15,997 bases of DNA from Candidatus Gottesmanbacteria bacterium RBG_16_37_8 (GCA_001779055.1 MFJA01000034.1:1-15997); one strand, 5' to 3'. Shown: positions 1 through 6,330, counted from the first letter of the stretch. Numbers and translations are program-made. The notes: generated by a model not told the origin, from the letters alone.

Positions 1-656
1 AAAATAATCGAATTATTTGAATTTTCTCCGTTTCCGGAAATCTTTAATAGATAAGAAAGTTCATTCTGCCCTACCGGATCGTTGTTGTAATTTATGTTTT
101 TATTTGTAATATTGGTTAACGCGGTTATGTTTCCAGTTTCAATTTTTACGTTTCCTGTGTTTTCGTTTGCAGTATTATTTCCGGTATTTGCATTAACCGT
201 AACATTATTTGTAATGTTTGCAACATTTGATTGGTTAATAGTTGTATTAGTAGTTGTATTTGCATTTACCGTATTTGTTGAATCAGAACCATTTCCGGTT
301 ATCTGGGCATTAGCAGAATTTTCGCCACAGCAAATGCTTTCGGCTACGTTTGTATTAATGTTTTCATTATTTATATTGGTTTCTGAGTTAACTGATCCTG
401 TCTCAATATTAGTCTGATCAGAATTGTTTCCTGACGCTTCGTTATTTCCGGTATTTGCATCTTGAGATACATCATTTTTAACATCTGCCTGATTTGATTG
501 CGTAACTGTTGTATTGTTTTGAGCTTCAACTTTCACCTCAGAAGTTGAACCATCACCGTTTCCGGAAATTACAATTTCCTCTGCTTTAGCCACTTTAATT
601 AGAGAGGAAAACCCAATTATTATTATCGATACTAAAATTAATATTCTTTTAAACAT
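1..656 (-). CDS. Secreted Asn-rich repeat protein, C-terminus cut off by window edge
   Basis: The frame opens at ATG 654-656 and stays open to the window edge (218 codons seen), so the 3' end is missing. Residues 1-25 form a signal peptide: MFKR, then a hydrophobic stretch rich in Ile, Leu and Val, and a VAKA|EE cleavage site. The mature part starts at once with repeats: SGNG/TGNG motifs at residues 31, 120 and 207 give a unit of 87-89 residues containing DADV/QADV-like, ANTGNN and NTGN...ETGN segments, the same unit as in the two genes upstream. A Cys-Cys pair (ESICCGE, about residue 99) sits at the end of the first unit. It lies 50 bases downstream of the larger repeat gene on the same strand, so cotranscription is likely. 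No enzyme motif is visible. An exported, extended beta-rich surface protein is an inference from the regular Asn/Thr/Gly pattern; its ligand is unknown. Confidence 0.85.
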   Translation of the reverse strand, partial: MFKRILILVSIIIIGFSSLIKVAKAEEIVISGNGDGSTSEVKVEAQNNTTVTQSNQADVKNDVSQDANTGNNEASGNNSDQTNIETGSVNSETNINNENINTNVAESICCGENSANAQITGNGSDSTNTVNANTTTNTTINQSNVANITNNVTVNANTGNNTANENTGNVKIETGNITALTNITNKNINYNNDPVGQNELSYLLKISGNGENSNNSII

Positions 657-706
657 ATTTAACTTAGGCAGTCTTTTTACGGCAGTATTTTACCCTCTAA
701 ATTCGT

Positions 707-2977
707 CTAGTGACGAGGCAGGAACTTTGTAAAGAGGATTCTTTTTCTAATTAAAATAAACAAGGCAATTAAAGGTATTAGCAATAATGCCCAGGCAAGA
801 TTTATGGTAACTTTCTTATTTGCATCTACATTAGTTGAATTCCCTAAAGCCAAGCTTTTAATTTTACCAATCTGGTTTGATAAAACTGCAACCTGACCAA
901 CAATAGATGACCCTCCTGAATTATTTATAGTCATTGTGGTAACAGCTGGTTGCACTTGACCTGTTGATTCTCCTGAATTATTGTTTGAGTTTGAATTATT
1001 ATTGTCAGAAGAATTCTCATTGGAATTATCAGTATTTGCCGCAGCCAGTTGACCCCCTACCCCATGAGAATTATTTTTCTTTTGGCCAGGTGCTACAAAA
1101 TCTCCAAACCAACTACCAAAGACATTAACCATTGTTACTACCAGCTTTCCCCCTTTAATATTGTTGTTAACAAAGTTAATTAGGTTTGCAACAATTTTTG
1201 CATCTCCGGTTGTAATCGAGTTATTTCCGCCGGTATTATAACTTGCAGTATTATTTCCGGTTATGGCAGCTAGATTTACATTATTTACAATGTTTGCGTT
1301 ATTTATTTGATTCGTTGTATTATTGGTGGTTTGATCAACGTTTATGTTATTCACCGAATCTGCTCCGTTTCCGGAATTAGTAACTGTTATTTCTCCATTT
1401 GGACCAACTGTAAATTCTGAACCCGTTGATCCTGCAAAGTTAGATCCCGGTGCGCCAACAATCTGGCCAACCCATTGCCCGGCTCGATTAATAATTACAA
1501 GCCACCAGTTGCTACCGTCTAAGTTGGAATTGGCAATATTTAAAACTTGAGCATTAACACTTGAGCTTCCGGTTGTAATTGAGTTGTCTCCTCCTGTATT
1601 TCGGCTTACGTCATTTCCACCAGTTTGGGCGTTAAAGATTAAATTATTCTCAATTGAAGCGGTGTTTGCTTGAAAAGTTGCATCGTTTGTTGTTTGGGTA
1701 ACTGAAATATTGTTCGTTGAATTATCACCATTACCTGTGTTTGCAACATTTACGTCACCTTGTGCACAGCTTGTCCCGCAAACTAAACTATTAAAAACGC
1801 TTTCCGGCAAGATTATATCCCCAATAAGATTTCCAAAAATATTAACAATTCCAAGCGCAACGTTTCCGACTAAATTATTATTGACAAAGGTTAATATATC
1901 GGCAGCTACGTTTGCATCTCCGGTTGTAATTGTAGAATCACCGCCTGTATTTCTACTTGTTGTATTTTGTCCACTGTTGGCAAGAAGATCCATGTTATTG
2001 TCAACCGTAGCATCGTTTTGTTGAAAAGTATTATTGTTGGTAATTTGTGTTACATCGGTCGTATTTGTGGAATCAGCTCCGTTTCCTGAATTAGTAACCT
2101 CCGTTGAACCTGTCCCACAGCCGGTTATGCAATTTGCTGCAAAATCTAAAACAATATCACCGTTTTGATCATCAACCACGTTAAACTCTGAAACAGAAGC
2201 GCCGGCAATATTTGTATTAACTGCTGTAATCATTGTTCCGGTTGTATTGGCATCACCGGTTGTAATTGTAGAGCTGCCTACATTTCTAGAAGCTGAGTTT
2301 TCCCCCGTATTGCTGGCAAGTCCAAGATCATTACCAACAATTGCCCCGTTTGTTTGGTTTGTATTGTTATCGGAAACCACTGTAGCTGATCCTGAGTTAT
2401 TTGAACCTGCTCCGTTTCCGGAATTAGTAACGCTAATTCCAGAACCATCTCCCGAACCATCTCCACCAGAAAGCCCTGCAATATTGCTATTTGCGTTAAC
2501 AGTGCTTGTTCCGGTTGTAGTGGCATCGCCCGTAGTAATAGTTGGGTCTCCTACTTGTCCGTCGGCTACTTGCTCACCGTTATCTGTTCCTGCTAATGCC
2601 GGGGCGCTTGTTCCGGCTGTTTGCTCGGAAGAATCTGTTGATCCCTGATTATTGTTAGTTTCGTTGGAAGTAGGCGCAGATTGATTATCATCATCATTAT
2701 TATCATTATTATTATGGTGTCTTGGGGTTTCCTGATTTGAGGGAATAGATGGTGCGGTTGGGACACTGGGTGGATTAAAAATACTTGGCGCCGAGGGGAT
2801 ACTTGGAACCGATGGAACACTTGGTGCACTGGGAACCGAAGGAACTGATGGCACTGAAGGGGCATCCGGAATAGAAGGTGGGGGTGGTAAATCATCTGCT
2901 AGTACAGGTTTAACCTGCACAAACAGGAGTGCTGTGATTATTATCGTTATTAATATTTTTTTAATTTGATTTTTCAT
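707..2977 (-). CDS. Membrane-anchored Asn-rich repeat surface protein with Pro/Ser stalk (756 aa)
   Basis: The protein starts with a signal peptide (residues 1-27, VLA|DD). A Pro/Ser/Val stalk follows (31-80), then an Asn/Asp/Ser-rich linker to about 145 and a half repeat unit. Four full units begin at SGNG or TGNG residues 186, 297, 414 and 535, spaced 111-121. Each carries SGNGADSxN, QTTNN, NTGG and TTGDA signatures. Units 2-4 end in a Trp/Phe/Ile-rich hydrophobic patch (373-393, 490-511, 611-631) that the neighbouring paralogues lack. CxxxC pairs occur at unit junctions (283/287 and 400/404). After a Ser/Asn linker, a single transmembrane helix (about 727-743) and a basic tail RKR...KFLPRH anchor the C-terminus; there is no LPXTG motif. 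The product is therefore expected to be displayed outside the cell. The leader is very A-rich with no clear Shine-Dalgarno site. The function is not recognised; adhesin or surface-coat subunit is a guess. Confidence 0.9.
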   Translation of the reverse strand: MKNQIKKILITIIITALLFVQVKPVLADDLPPPPSIPDAPSVPSVPSVPSAPSVPSVPSIPSAPSIFNPPSVPTAPSIPSNQETPRHHNNNDNNDDDNQSAPTSNETNNNQGSTDSSEQTAGTSAPALAGTDNGEQVADGQVGDPTITTGDATTTGTSTVNANSNIAGLSGGDGSGDGSGISVTNSGNGAGSNNSGSATVVSDNNTNQTNGAIVGNDLGLASNTGENSASRNVGSSTITTGDANTTGTMITAVNTNIAGASVSEFNVVDDQNGDIVLDFAANCITGCGTGSTEVTNSGNGADSTNTTDVTQITNNNTFQQNDATVDNNMDLLANSGQNTTSRNTGGDSTITTGDANVAADILTFVNNNLVGNVALGIVNIFGNLIGDIILPESVFNSLVCGTSCAQGDVNVANTGNGDNSTNNISVTQTTNDATFQANTASIENNLIFNAQTGGNDVSRNTGGDNSITTGSSSVNAQVLNIANSNLDGSNWWLVIINRAGQWVGQIVGAPGSNFAGSTGSEFTVGPNGEITVTNSGNGADSVNNINVDQTTNNTTNQINNANIVNNVNLAAITGNNTASYNTGGNNSITTGDAKIVANLINFVNNNIKGGKLVVTMVNVFGSWFGDFVAPGQKKNNSHGVGGQLAAANTDNSNENSSDNNNSNSNNNSGESTGQVQPAVTTMTINNSGGSSIVGQVAVLSNQIGKIKSLALGNSTNVDANKKVTINLAWALLLIPLIALFILIRKRILFTKFLPRH
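2738..2887 (-). repeat. Pro-Ser-Val/Ile/Ala tandem stalk-coding repeat
   Basis: Codons 31-80 of the 756-residue protein encode a degenerate tandem of PSV, PSI and PSA triplets (9-base units). They begin directly after the signal peptide and four prolines. Such Pro/Ser spacers are typically extended and lift a domain off the cell. The unit count could vary between strains through slippage. Confidence 0.8.
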
Positions 2978-3030
2978 TTTCTTTTTATTTATTTTAGTTT
3001 TATTTTTCTATTTTTAATTTTTTTCCTTTT

Positions 3031-3074
3031 GTTGTAGGGTGTCTTTTGAAGTGCTATAAAGATCACCCTACAAC
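3031..3074 (-). other. 11-bp perfect hairpin after the 426-aa repeat gene
   Basis: GTTGTAGGGTG (3031-3041) and CACCCTACAAC (3064-3074) form a perfect 11-bp inverted repeat with a 22-base loop, 7 bases past the stop codon of the 426-residue repeat gene. Read on the minus strand the stem is followed by AAAAGG, not by a T tract, so it does not look like an intrinsic terminator. It may protect or process the message between the two repeat genes. Confidence 0.6.
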
Positions 3075-3081
3075 ATACGGA

Positions 3082-4362
3082 TTAGCCCAAATGAAAACCC
3101 AGAAAACCCAAGAGATCACCTAAACTAAAATTTAGTTCTAAGTTAATTCCTGAAAAATCTGGCATTTCCCATTCTGGATCTGCACCAAAAACATTTTTGT
3201 TTGCAGTGTTTGTAACAGTTACATCCGAAATTGCATTTCCGGTCCATATTTCATCTGGATCATCTGGAACTCCGGTTGTTTTTTCAACTTCGTTTTTACC
3301 TGTTTTTGCATCTGCTCCAACATAGTTGTGAAGATCCGCGTCATTACCAAGCTTGAGCCATTTATGCCCTACTTTGGTCCAACCACCTTGGGCAATTACT
3401 ATTTCGCTGGAAAGGTTTTTGGCTTCGATCTCATTGTCAGAGTCTTCGCCATTTCCGGAAATTTTTGCCGTGATACTTAATTCACAGCAGTCTGCATCAG
3501 CGTAGTTAAAGTTAACTTTGTTGTTAACTTTTACTTTTGCTGTTGCATCACCTGTGTCGATTTTTACATCTCCACCGGTGTTTCTTTCTGCCTCATTGTA
3601 TCCGGTTTTTGCATCTGCATAAACTCTGTTATGAACATCTGCATCATTTGCCTGCCAGATGGAAATTGAATTTCGAGGATCTAGCTCGATTTCATTGTCC
3701 GAATCTGCGCCGTTTCCAGAAATAATAGCTTCAATGGAGCTACCGTCTGATGATCCGCCAACTGTGGCAGAATTTGCATTTGCAACAGTTGAAACAGTTA
3801 CATCTGACTTTGCGTTTCCAGTGTTAATAGTTACTTTACCGCCGGTGTTTCTTTCGGCTTCATTTCCTCCAGTTTTTGCATCTGCATTAACATAGTTATG
3901 AACATCTGCGTCATTTGTCTGGAGAATACTTACGCCGTTTTCTGATTTCCATCCACCTAGTTCGATTTCATTGTCGCTATCTTCTCCGTTTCCGGAAATT
4001 TTAGCTGTTACATCTCCACCGCAGGTGTTGCAATCTACATCGGCCGAGTTAGAATTAAGCGTATTTCCTACATTAACTGTAGAATTTGCGTTTCCAGTGT
4101 CAATTTTTACATCTCCACCTGTGTTTCTATCCGCTTCATTTCCCCCGGTTGATGCATCTGCGTTAACAAAGTTATGCACATCTGCATCATTTGACTGCTG
4201 AACTTGTACTGATTGAGTTGTTTTAACCTCAATCTCATTGTCTGAATCAGCGCCATTCCCTGAAATGGTTAAAGTTGTATCTGCGAACACCATCGGGGTT
4301 AATGTATTTAATAAAATTGCAGTAGTTGCGATTCCTGTAACTAATCTTCTTTTTATACTCAT
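3082..4362 (-). CDS. Secreted Asn/Asp-rich repeat protein (426 aa)
   Basis: The start has the best ribosome-binding site in the window (GGGGAGGTG, 4371-4379, about 8 bases from the ATG). Residues 1-27 are a signal peptide (MSIKRR, hydrophobic core, VFA|DT). The mature protein is four units that start at SGNG residues 34, 123, 215 and 302, each with SGNGxDSDNEIE, NDADVHNxV, ADAxTGxNEAERNTGG and TGNA segments. The fourth unit is degenerate, with a GGWTKVGHKW insertion and VPDDPDE in place of NTGGDV. Paired cysteines (CNTC at 111-114, CC at 292-293) sit at the ends of units 1 and 3. The protein ends in a Leu/Phe/Gly amphipathic tail (about 406-426) with no true membrane helix, so it is probably secreted or held by other proteins. 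It is more acidic than the 756-residue paralogue downstream and has no anchor. Copolymerisation with that protein is possible but unproven. Confidence 0.9.
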   Translation of the reverse strand: MSIKRRLVTGIATTAILLNTLTPMVFADTTLTISGNGADSDNEIEVKTTQSVQVQQSNDADVHNFVNADASTGGNEADRNTGGDVKIDTGNANSTVNVGNTLNSNSADVDCNTCGGDVTAKISGNGEDSDNEIELGGWKSENGVSILQTNDADVHNYVNADAKTGGNEAERNTGGKVTINTGNAKSDVTVSTVANANSATVGGSSDGSSIEAIISGNGADSDNEIELDPRNSISIWQANDADVHNRVYADAKTGYNEAERNTGGDVKIDTGDATAKVKVNNKVNFNYADADCCELSITAKISGNGEDSDNEIEAKNLSSEIVIAQGGWTKVGHKWLKLGNDADLHNYVGADAKTGKNEVEKTTGVPDDPDEIWTGNAISDVTVTNTANKNVFGADPEWEMPDFSGINLELNFSLGDLLGFLGFHLG

Positions 4363-4370
4363 TAAATATT

Positions 4371-4379
4371 CACCTCCCC
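4371..4379 (-). promoter_or_regulatory. Strong Shine-Dalgarno site of the 426-aa repeat gene
   Basis: On the minus strand GGGGAGGTG, continuing as GGAGGTGA, matches the 16S anti-Shine-Dalgarno over 8 bases and lies about 8 bases before the ATG at 4362. Other genes in this window have weak sites or none, so this gene is probably translated at a high level. Confidence 0.85.
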
Positions 4380-4437
4380 TCTTTTGTAGATTTCCTTCAA
4401 AAAATTTTGAAAGATGGCACTTCTTCTTTCCGCACCT

Positions 4438-4467
4438 TGTTTCTTTTGCCTAAGCGTCAAGAAACAA
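4438..4467 (-). other. AT-rich hairpin overlapping the terminator T tract
   Basis: TTGTTTCTT (4438-4446) and AAGAAACAA (4459-4467) form a perfect 9-bp inverted repeat around a 12-base loop. In minus-strand RNA its 5' arm overlaps the U-rich tail of the terminator hairpin next to it, so the two structures are stacked in the leader of the 426-residue repeat gene. Confidence 0.5.
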
Positions 4468-4518
4468 AAAACGGAGGCTCCTTCACCCAAACTATATTAG
4501 GTGAAAAAGCCTCCGTTT
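4461..4518 (-). terminator. Intrinsic terminator hairpin with T tract (minus strand)
   Basis: AAACGGAGGCT (4469-4479) pairs with AGCCTCCGTTT (4508-4518), and TTCACC (4482-4487) pairs with GGTGAA (4500-4505) inside it. On the minus strand the stem runs straight into TTTTTGTTTC, which gives a textbook Rho-independent terminator. It lies about 60 bases past the DUF2292-like gene, so it can end that operon. Because a promoter-like element lies between (4542-4570), it can also end a short RNA or attenuate the repeat-gene transcript. Confidence 0.85.
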
Positions 4519-4541
4519 GCGGTCAGCTTATGACTTATCTA

Positions 4542-4570
4542 TATATATAATATAGGCTGACAAAAGTCAA
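4542..4570 (-). promoter_or_regulatory. Sigma70-type promoter for the repeat-gene cluster or a short RNA
   Basis: The minus strand reads TTGACT (4565-4570), a 17-base spacer, then TATATA (4542-4547) in a very AT-rich stretch. Predicted transcription starts near 4535, 17 bases before the terminator hairpin and about 170 bases before the 426-residue repeat gene. No other good promoter was seen for that gene. Confidence 0.55.
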
Positions 4571-4580
4571 GCCCCAAATT

Positions 4581-4820
4581 TTATACTTTTTTTCTAATAA
4601 ACGTTTTTGTTATCTGTGTTTGAACTGGGAATTGAACGGTCTCGCTATCTTTTTTAGAGCTTACTTGAAAATCTGTTTTTTTAATATTTCTAACCGTTAT
4701 TTGGGTAACCTTGCCTTTTTGCACGTAGACTTCTACACTACCGTACATTATATCCTCAAGGGCACTTTGAATCTCATTTATTAATTTTATTGAAGAAGTA
4801 TTTTTTGCAAGGGAACTCAT
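4581..4820 (-). CDS. DUF2292 / YezD-like small protein (79 aa)
   Basis: The central segment (about residues 12-45: an I-x-x-A-L-E-D-I helix, then YGSVEVYVQKGKVTQITV) matches the conserved core of the DUF2292/YezD family as I know it, a helix followed by a short hairpin. The family has no established biochemical role; it is often found in Firmicutes near sulfur-assimilation genes, but nothing here supports that link. The C-terminal 30 residues (KKDSETVQFPVQTQITKTF) extend past the usual 55-60-residue length. There is no signal peptide or membrane helix, so the product is cytoplasmic. The gene begins 8 bases after the stop of the DUF4352-like gene and shares its promoter; a weak AAGG precedes the ATG. 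It is followed by the terminator at 4461-4518. Confidence 0.8.
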   Translation of the reverse strand: MSSLAKNTSSIKLINEIQSALEDIMYGSVEVYVQKGKVTQITVRNIKKTDFQVSSKKDSETVQFPVQTQITKTFIRKKV

Positions 4821-4828
4821 AAATAACC

Positions 4829-5572
4829 TTATTTAATTTTTAATTTTATTTCCTCTTTGGGACCAGCAATTTCTCCGATACGAAGTAGCAAATTAGAGTC
4901 TTTCTCGTTAATTATAAAACCAAGTCTTGTATTTTCTATTGATTGAGCTTGAACTTCAACCGGATCATTGTGAATATTCGGAGCAAGCCACTCGTTTTTA
5001 TTATTATTTGCCGAAAGTCTAATGTAATCCCTTGTGTTTATTTTAATTCCCTGTTTATAATCATTTTTTAGTTTAAGAGCAACAATAAGAAACGTTTTTC
5101 CTTTCAGGGCATTGGCCTGTTGACCTTTAACATAAATTTGATTACGAATTTCAGCATTTTCAATTGTATAGCTTACTTTTCCAATAACATTATTTTTATC
5201 ATCTTTAAAAGGGAATTCAAAAATCCTGCCGATTTTTTCTGTTGCCAAAGGACTTTCAATCTCCGGTTGATTTGACGCCGTAGAGAGTCTTTGACCGGTA
5301 AGACCTGCAACGTTTGTTAAAAGAACAACTATTATAATTAAAAGGATAACTGCTCCGGCCACTATATAAAGATTTTTTTTAGTTGTTCCTCTTTGATTTA
5401 ATAGTCGGGATCTTCTACTGCGTTGAAAAAAACTTGGAGCAGAAATTTTGTTTTTTAATTTTAGGAAACGATCTTTAAAATTTACTTTTGGTTTTGTAGC
5501 CGCGGTTTTTAATTCTTCTTTCTCAGAGTCTTCTTTTATTCCATTTAGGGTTTCTGAATCTTGATTATCCAT
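4829..5572 (-). CDS. Membrane-anchored DUF4352-like protein (247 aa)
   Basis: Residues 1-65 are charged and predicted cytoplasmic, with a basic RSRRSR cluster before one membrane helix (about 68-88). Residues 105-247 form an outside beta-rich domain. Its pattern (GKTFLIVALKLKND... IN..DYIRLSANN... a late L.FIINEKDSNLLLRIG) fits the DUF4352/telokin-like immunoglobulin fold. Such domains are found in exported proteins and are thought to bind ligands or partners; no catalytic residues are seen. The ATG at 5570-5572 is the only Met near the N-terminus. It has no Shine-Dalgarno site and directly follows a hairpin plus seven T, so the start region is unusual. The gene is first in a two-gene operon with the DUF2292-like gene, under the promoter at 5605-5633. 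The domain assignment is by pattern only. Confidence 0.85.
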   Translation of the reverse strand: MDNQDSETLNGIKEDSEKEELKTAATKPKVNFKDRFLKLKNKISAPSFFQRSRRSRLLNQRGTTKKNLYIVAGAVILLIIIVVLLTNVAGLTGQRLSTASNQPEIESPLATEKIGRIFEFPFKDDKNNVIGKVSYTIENAEIRNQIYVKGQQANALKGKTFLIVALKLKNDYKQGIKINTRDYIRLSANNNKNEWLAPNIHNDPVEVQAQSIENTRLGFIINEKDSNLLLRIGEIAGPKEEIKLKIK

Positions 5573-5577
5573 AAAAA

Positions 5578-5594
5578 AACTGCCTAGGGCAGTT
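5578..5594 (-). promoter_or_regulatory. Terminator-like leader hairpin touching the start codon
   Basis: AACTGCC (5578-5584), a TAG loop and GGCAGTT (5588-5594) form a perfect 7-bp stem. On the minus strand it is followed by seven T and then at once by the ATG of the DUF4352-like gene. With the promoter at 5605-5633 the start site is near 5598, so almost the whole 5' leader is this hairpin and U tract. It could be an attenuator, a start-site structure or an upstream terminator. Confidence 0.65.
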
Positions 5595-5604
5595 AAGTGG
5601 AAGC

Positions 5605-5633
5605 ATTTTATATTAGGCTATACGATTTGTCAA
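5605..5633 (-). promoter_or_regulatory. Near-consensus sigma70 promoter of the DUF4352-DUF2292 operon
   Basis: On the minus strand TTGACA (5628-5633) is followed by a 17-base spacer and TAAAAT (5605-5610). The -35 is a perfect match and the spacing is ideal. The predicted start near 5598 leaves about 26 bases of leader. Confidence 0.8.
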
Positions 5634-5732
5634 TACCTATAGGGTTATTAGAAAATTACCTGATTTTTTAATTTAGTTTTATCTAGTTTGTGGTCTTGAC
5701 ACACTAGTCAATTTATTGATTAAATGATATTC

Positions 5733-5786
5733 TGCACCCATATTTTTTTCGCTGGGAACCTGCCTGCCTAGGGAAAATTGGGTGCA
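5733..5786. other. Inverted repeat in the gap between two envelope operons
   Basis: TGCACCCA (5733-5740) and TGGGTGCA (5779-5786) form a perfect 8-bp stem with a 38-base loop, just past the stop of the 167-residue gene. There is no T tract on the minus side (GAATATC follows), so it is not a good terminator for that gene. The gap also holds TGCCTAGGG twice (here and in the hairpin at 5578). Nothing else in 5634-5810 could be assigned. Confidence 0.4.
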
Positions 5787-5810
5787 TATTTTGGTTAGGG
5801 GAAAATTATT

Positions 5811-6314
5811 TTACTTACCCACCTTAATTTCAACAATGCTTTCGCTTGCTTTTTTTATGATTTCAACTCTTACTTCCATATTCCCGCTTGCCCCCACTAA
5901 TTTATTCAAAACATTTCCATTTGCATTTGTCACTACATATGATTTTGCATTTAGATTAAGACTTTCAATTTTTTGTTTATACCAATCGGTAATTGTTTGC
6001 GGATCATCATTATTTTGTAAAACAATTAAATTCCCGGTTTCGGAAATTACTGTTGAATTTGGATAAATTAAAGTATTGTTATTACTTTCATTTTGAACCA
6101 CAGGAGTCGGTGTATCATTTGGTAAAAAAATTGTTGGAGAAGGAAACGCTGTTGGAGTTGGGGTATTCGTAGGAGAAATTTTTGTTTCTTTATTCTGTTT
6201 TTTCAGAGTTTCTGTTTCTTTTTGAAAACGGCTGTCAACAATTACCATTAATATTAGAAGAACAATAAGAATAGCAAAAAGTCTTAAGATTTTCACTGCT
6301 ACTATTATATCCAT
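5811..6314 (-). CDS. Small membrane-anchored protein with Thr/Pro stalk (167 aa)
   Basis: One N-terminal membrane helix (about residues 6-26) is followed by a charged stretch, a Thr/Pro-rich spacer (about 45-72, with TPTPT and DTPTP) and a compact domain (about 80-167). That domain begins LIYPNSTVI and holds DPQTITDWYKQKI, NGNVLNKLVG and a closing EVRVEI...EIKVG strand pattern. I recall similar YP...WY.....NVLNKLVG domains in uncharacterised Patescibacteria proteins, but no function is known to me. The domain is expected to lie outside the membrane. The gene is 33 bases downstream of the membrane Clp-like gene and probably cotranscribed. A GTG seven codons in (GTG AAA ATC) is a possible alternative start. 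The annotated ATG lies in an inverted repeat (6309-6330) with no Shine-Dalgarno site. Confidence 0.82.
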   Translation of the reverse strand: MDIIVAVKILRLFAILIVLLILMVIVDSRFQKETETLKKQNKETKISPTNTPTPTAFPSPTIFLPNDTPTPVVQNESNNNTLIYPNSTVISETGNLIVLQNNDDPQTITDWYKQKIESLNLNAKSYVVTNANGNVLNKLVGASGNMEVRVEIIKKASESIVEIKVGK

Positions 6315-6330
6315 CGTGTCAAGGATGGAT
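6309..6330 (-). promoter_or_regulatory. Hairpin over the start codon of the 167-aa gene
   Basis: ATCCATC (6309-6315) and GATGGAT (6324-6330) form a perfect 7-bp stem with an 8-base loop that includes the ATG at 6312-6314. If it folds, it would lower initiation unless ribosomes arriving from the upstream Clp-like gene open it. Confidence 0.4.

Noticed and set aside
94..2648. Several long plus-strand open frames (about 94-417, 1344-1550, 1710-2024, 2247-2648) rich in Val, Phe and Pro
   Set aside because: They lie opposite the Asn/Gly/Thr-rich repeat genes, whose biased codons remove stops on the other strand. They have no ribosome sites, and the minus frames have signal peptides, repeats and anchors.
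3031..3074. Intrinsic terminator for the 426-residue gene
   Set aside because: The stem is good, but A-rich sequence and not a T tract follows on the minus strand; the T tract lies on the wrong side.
1..4362. CRISPR array or DNA-level direct repeats (recurring CCGTTTCCGGAAAT-like strings)
   Set aside because: The recurrence follows codons for the SGNG motif inside open frames, with unequal spacing and drift; there are no spacers of even length.
1..4362. Curli (CsgA/CsgB) genes
   Set aside because: Curlin repeats are about 22 residues with a Q-x-G-x-x-N pattern. Here units are 87-121 residues with a different signature, and no csgG-type export gene is seen.
3537..4453. Plus-strand open frames opposite the 426-residue repeat gene
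   Set aside because: Same shadow effect; the sequences only mirror the repeat unit in antisense and have no independent support.
5696..5725. Plus-strand promoter with TTGACA
   Set aside because: The matching -10 (TTAAAT, 18-base spacer) is weak and no plus-strand gene or clear RNA follows.
5713..5787. A 24-codon minus-strand open frame in the gap
   Set aside because: No ribosome site, it starts inside the inverted repeat, and its composition is that of chance.
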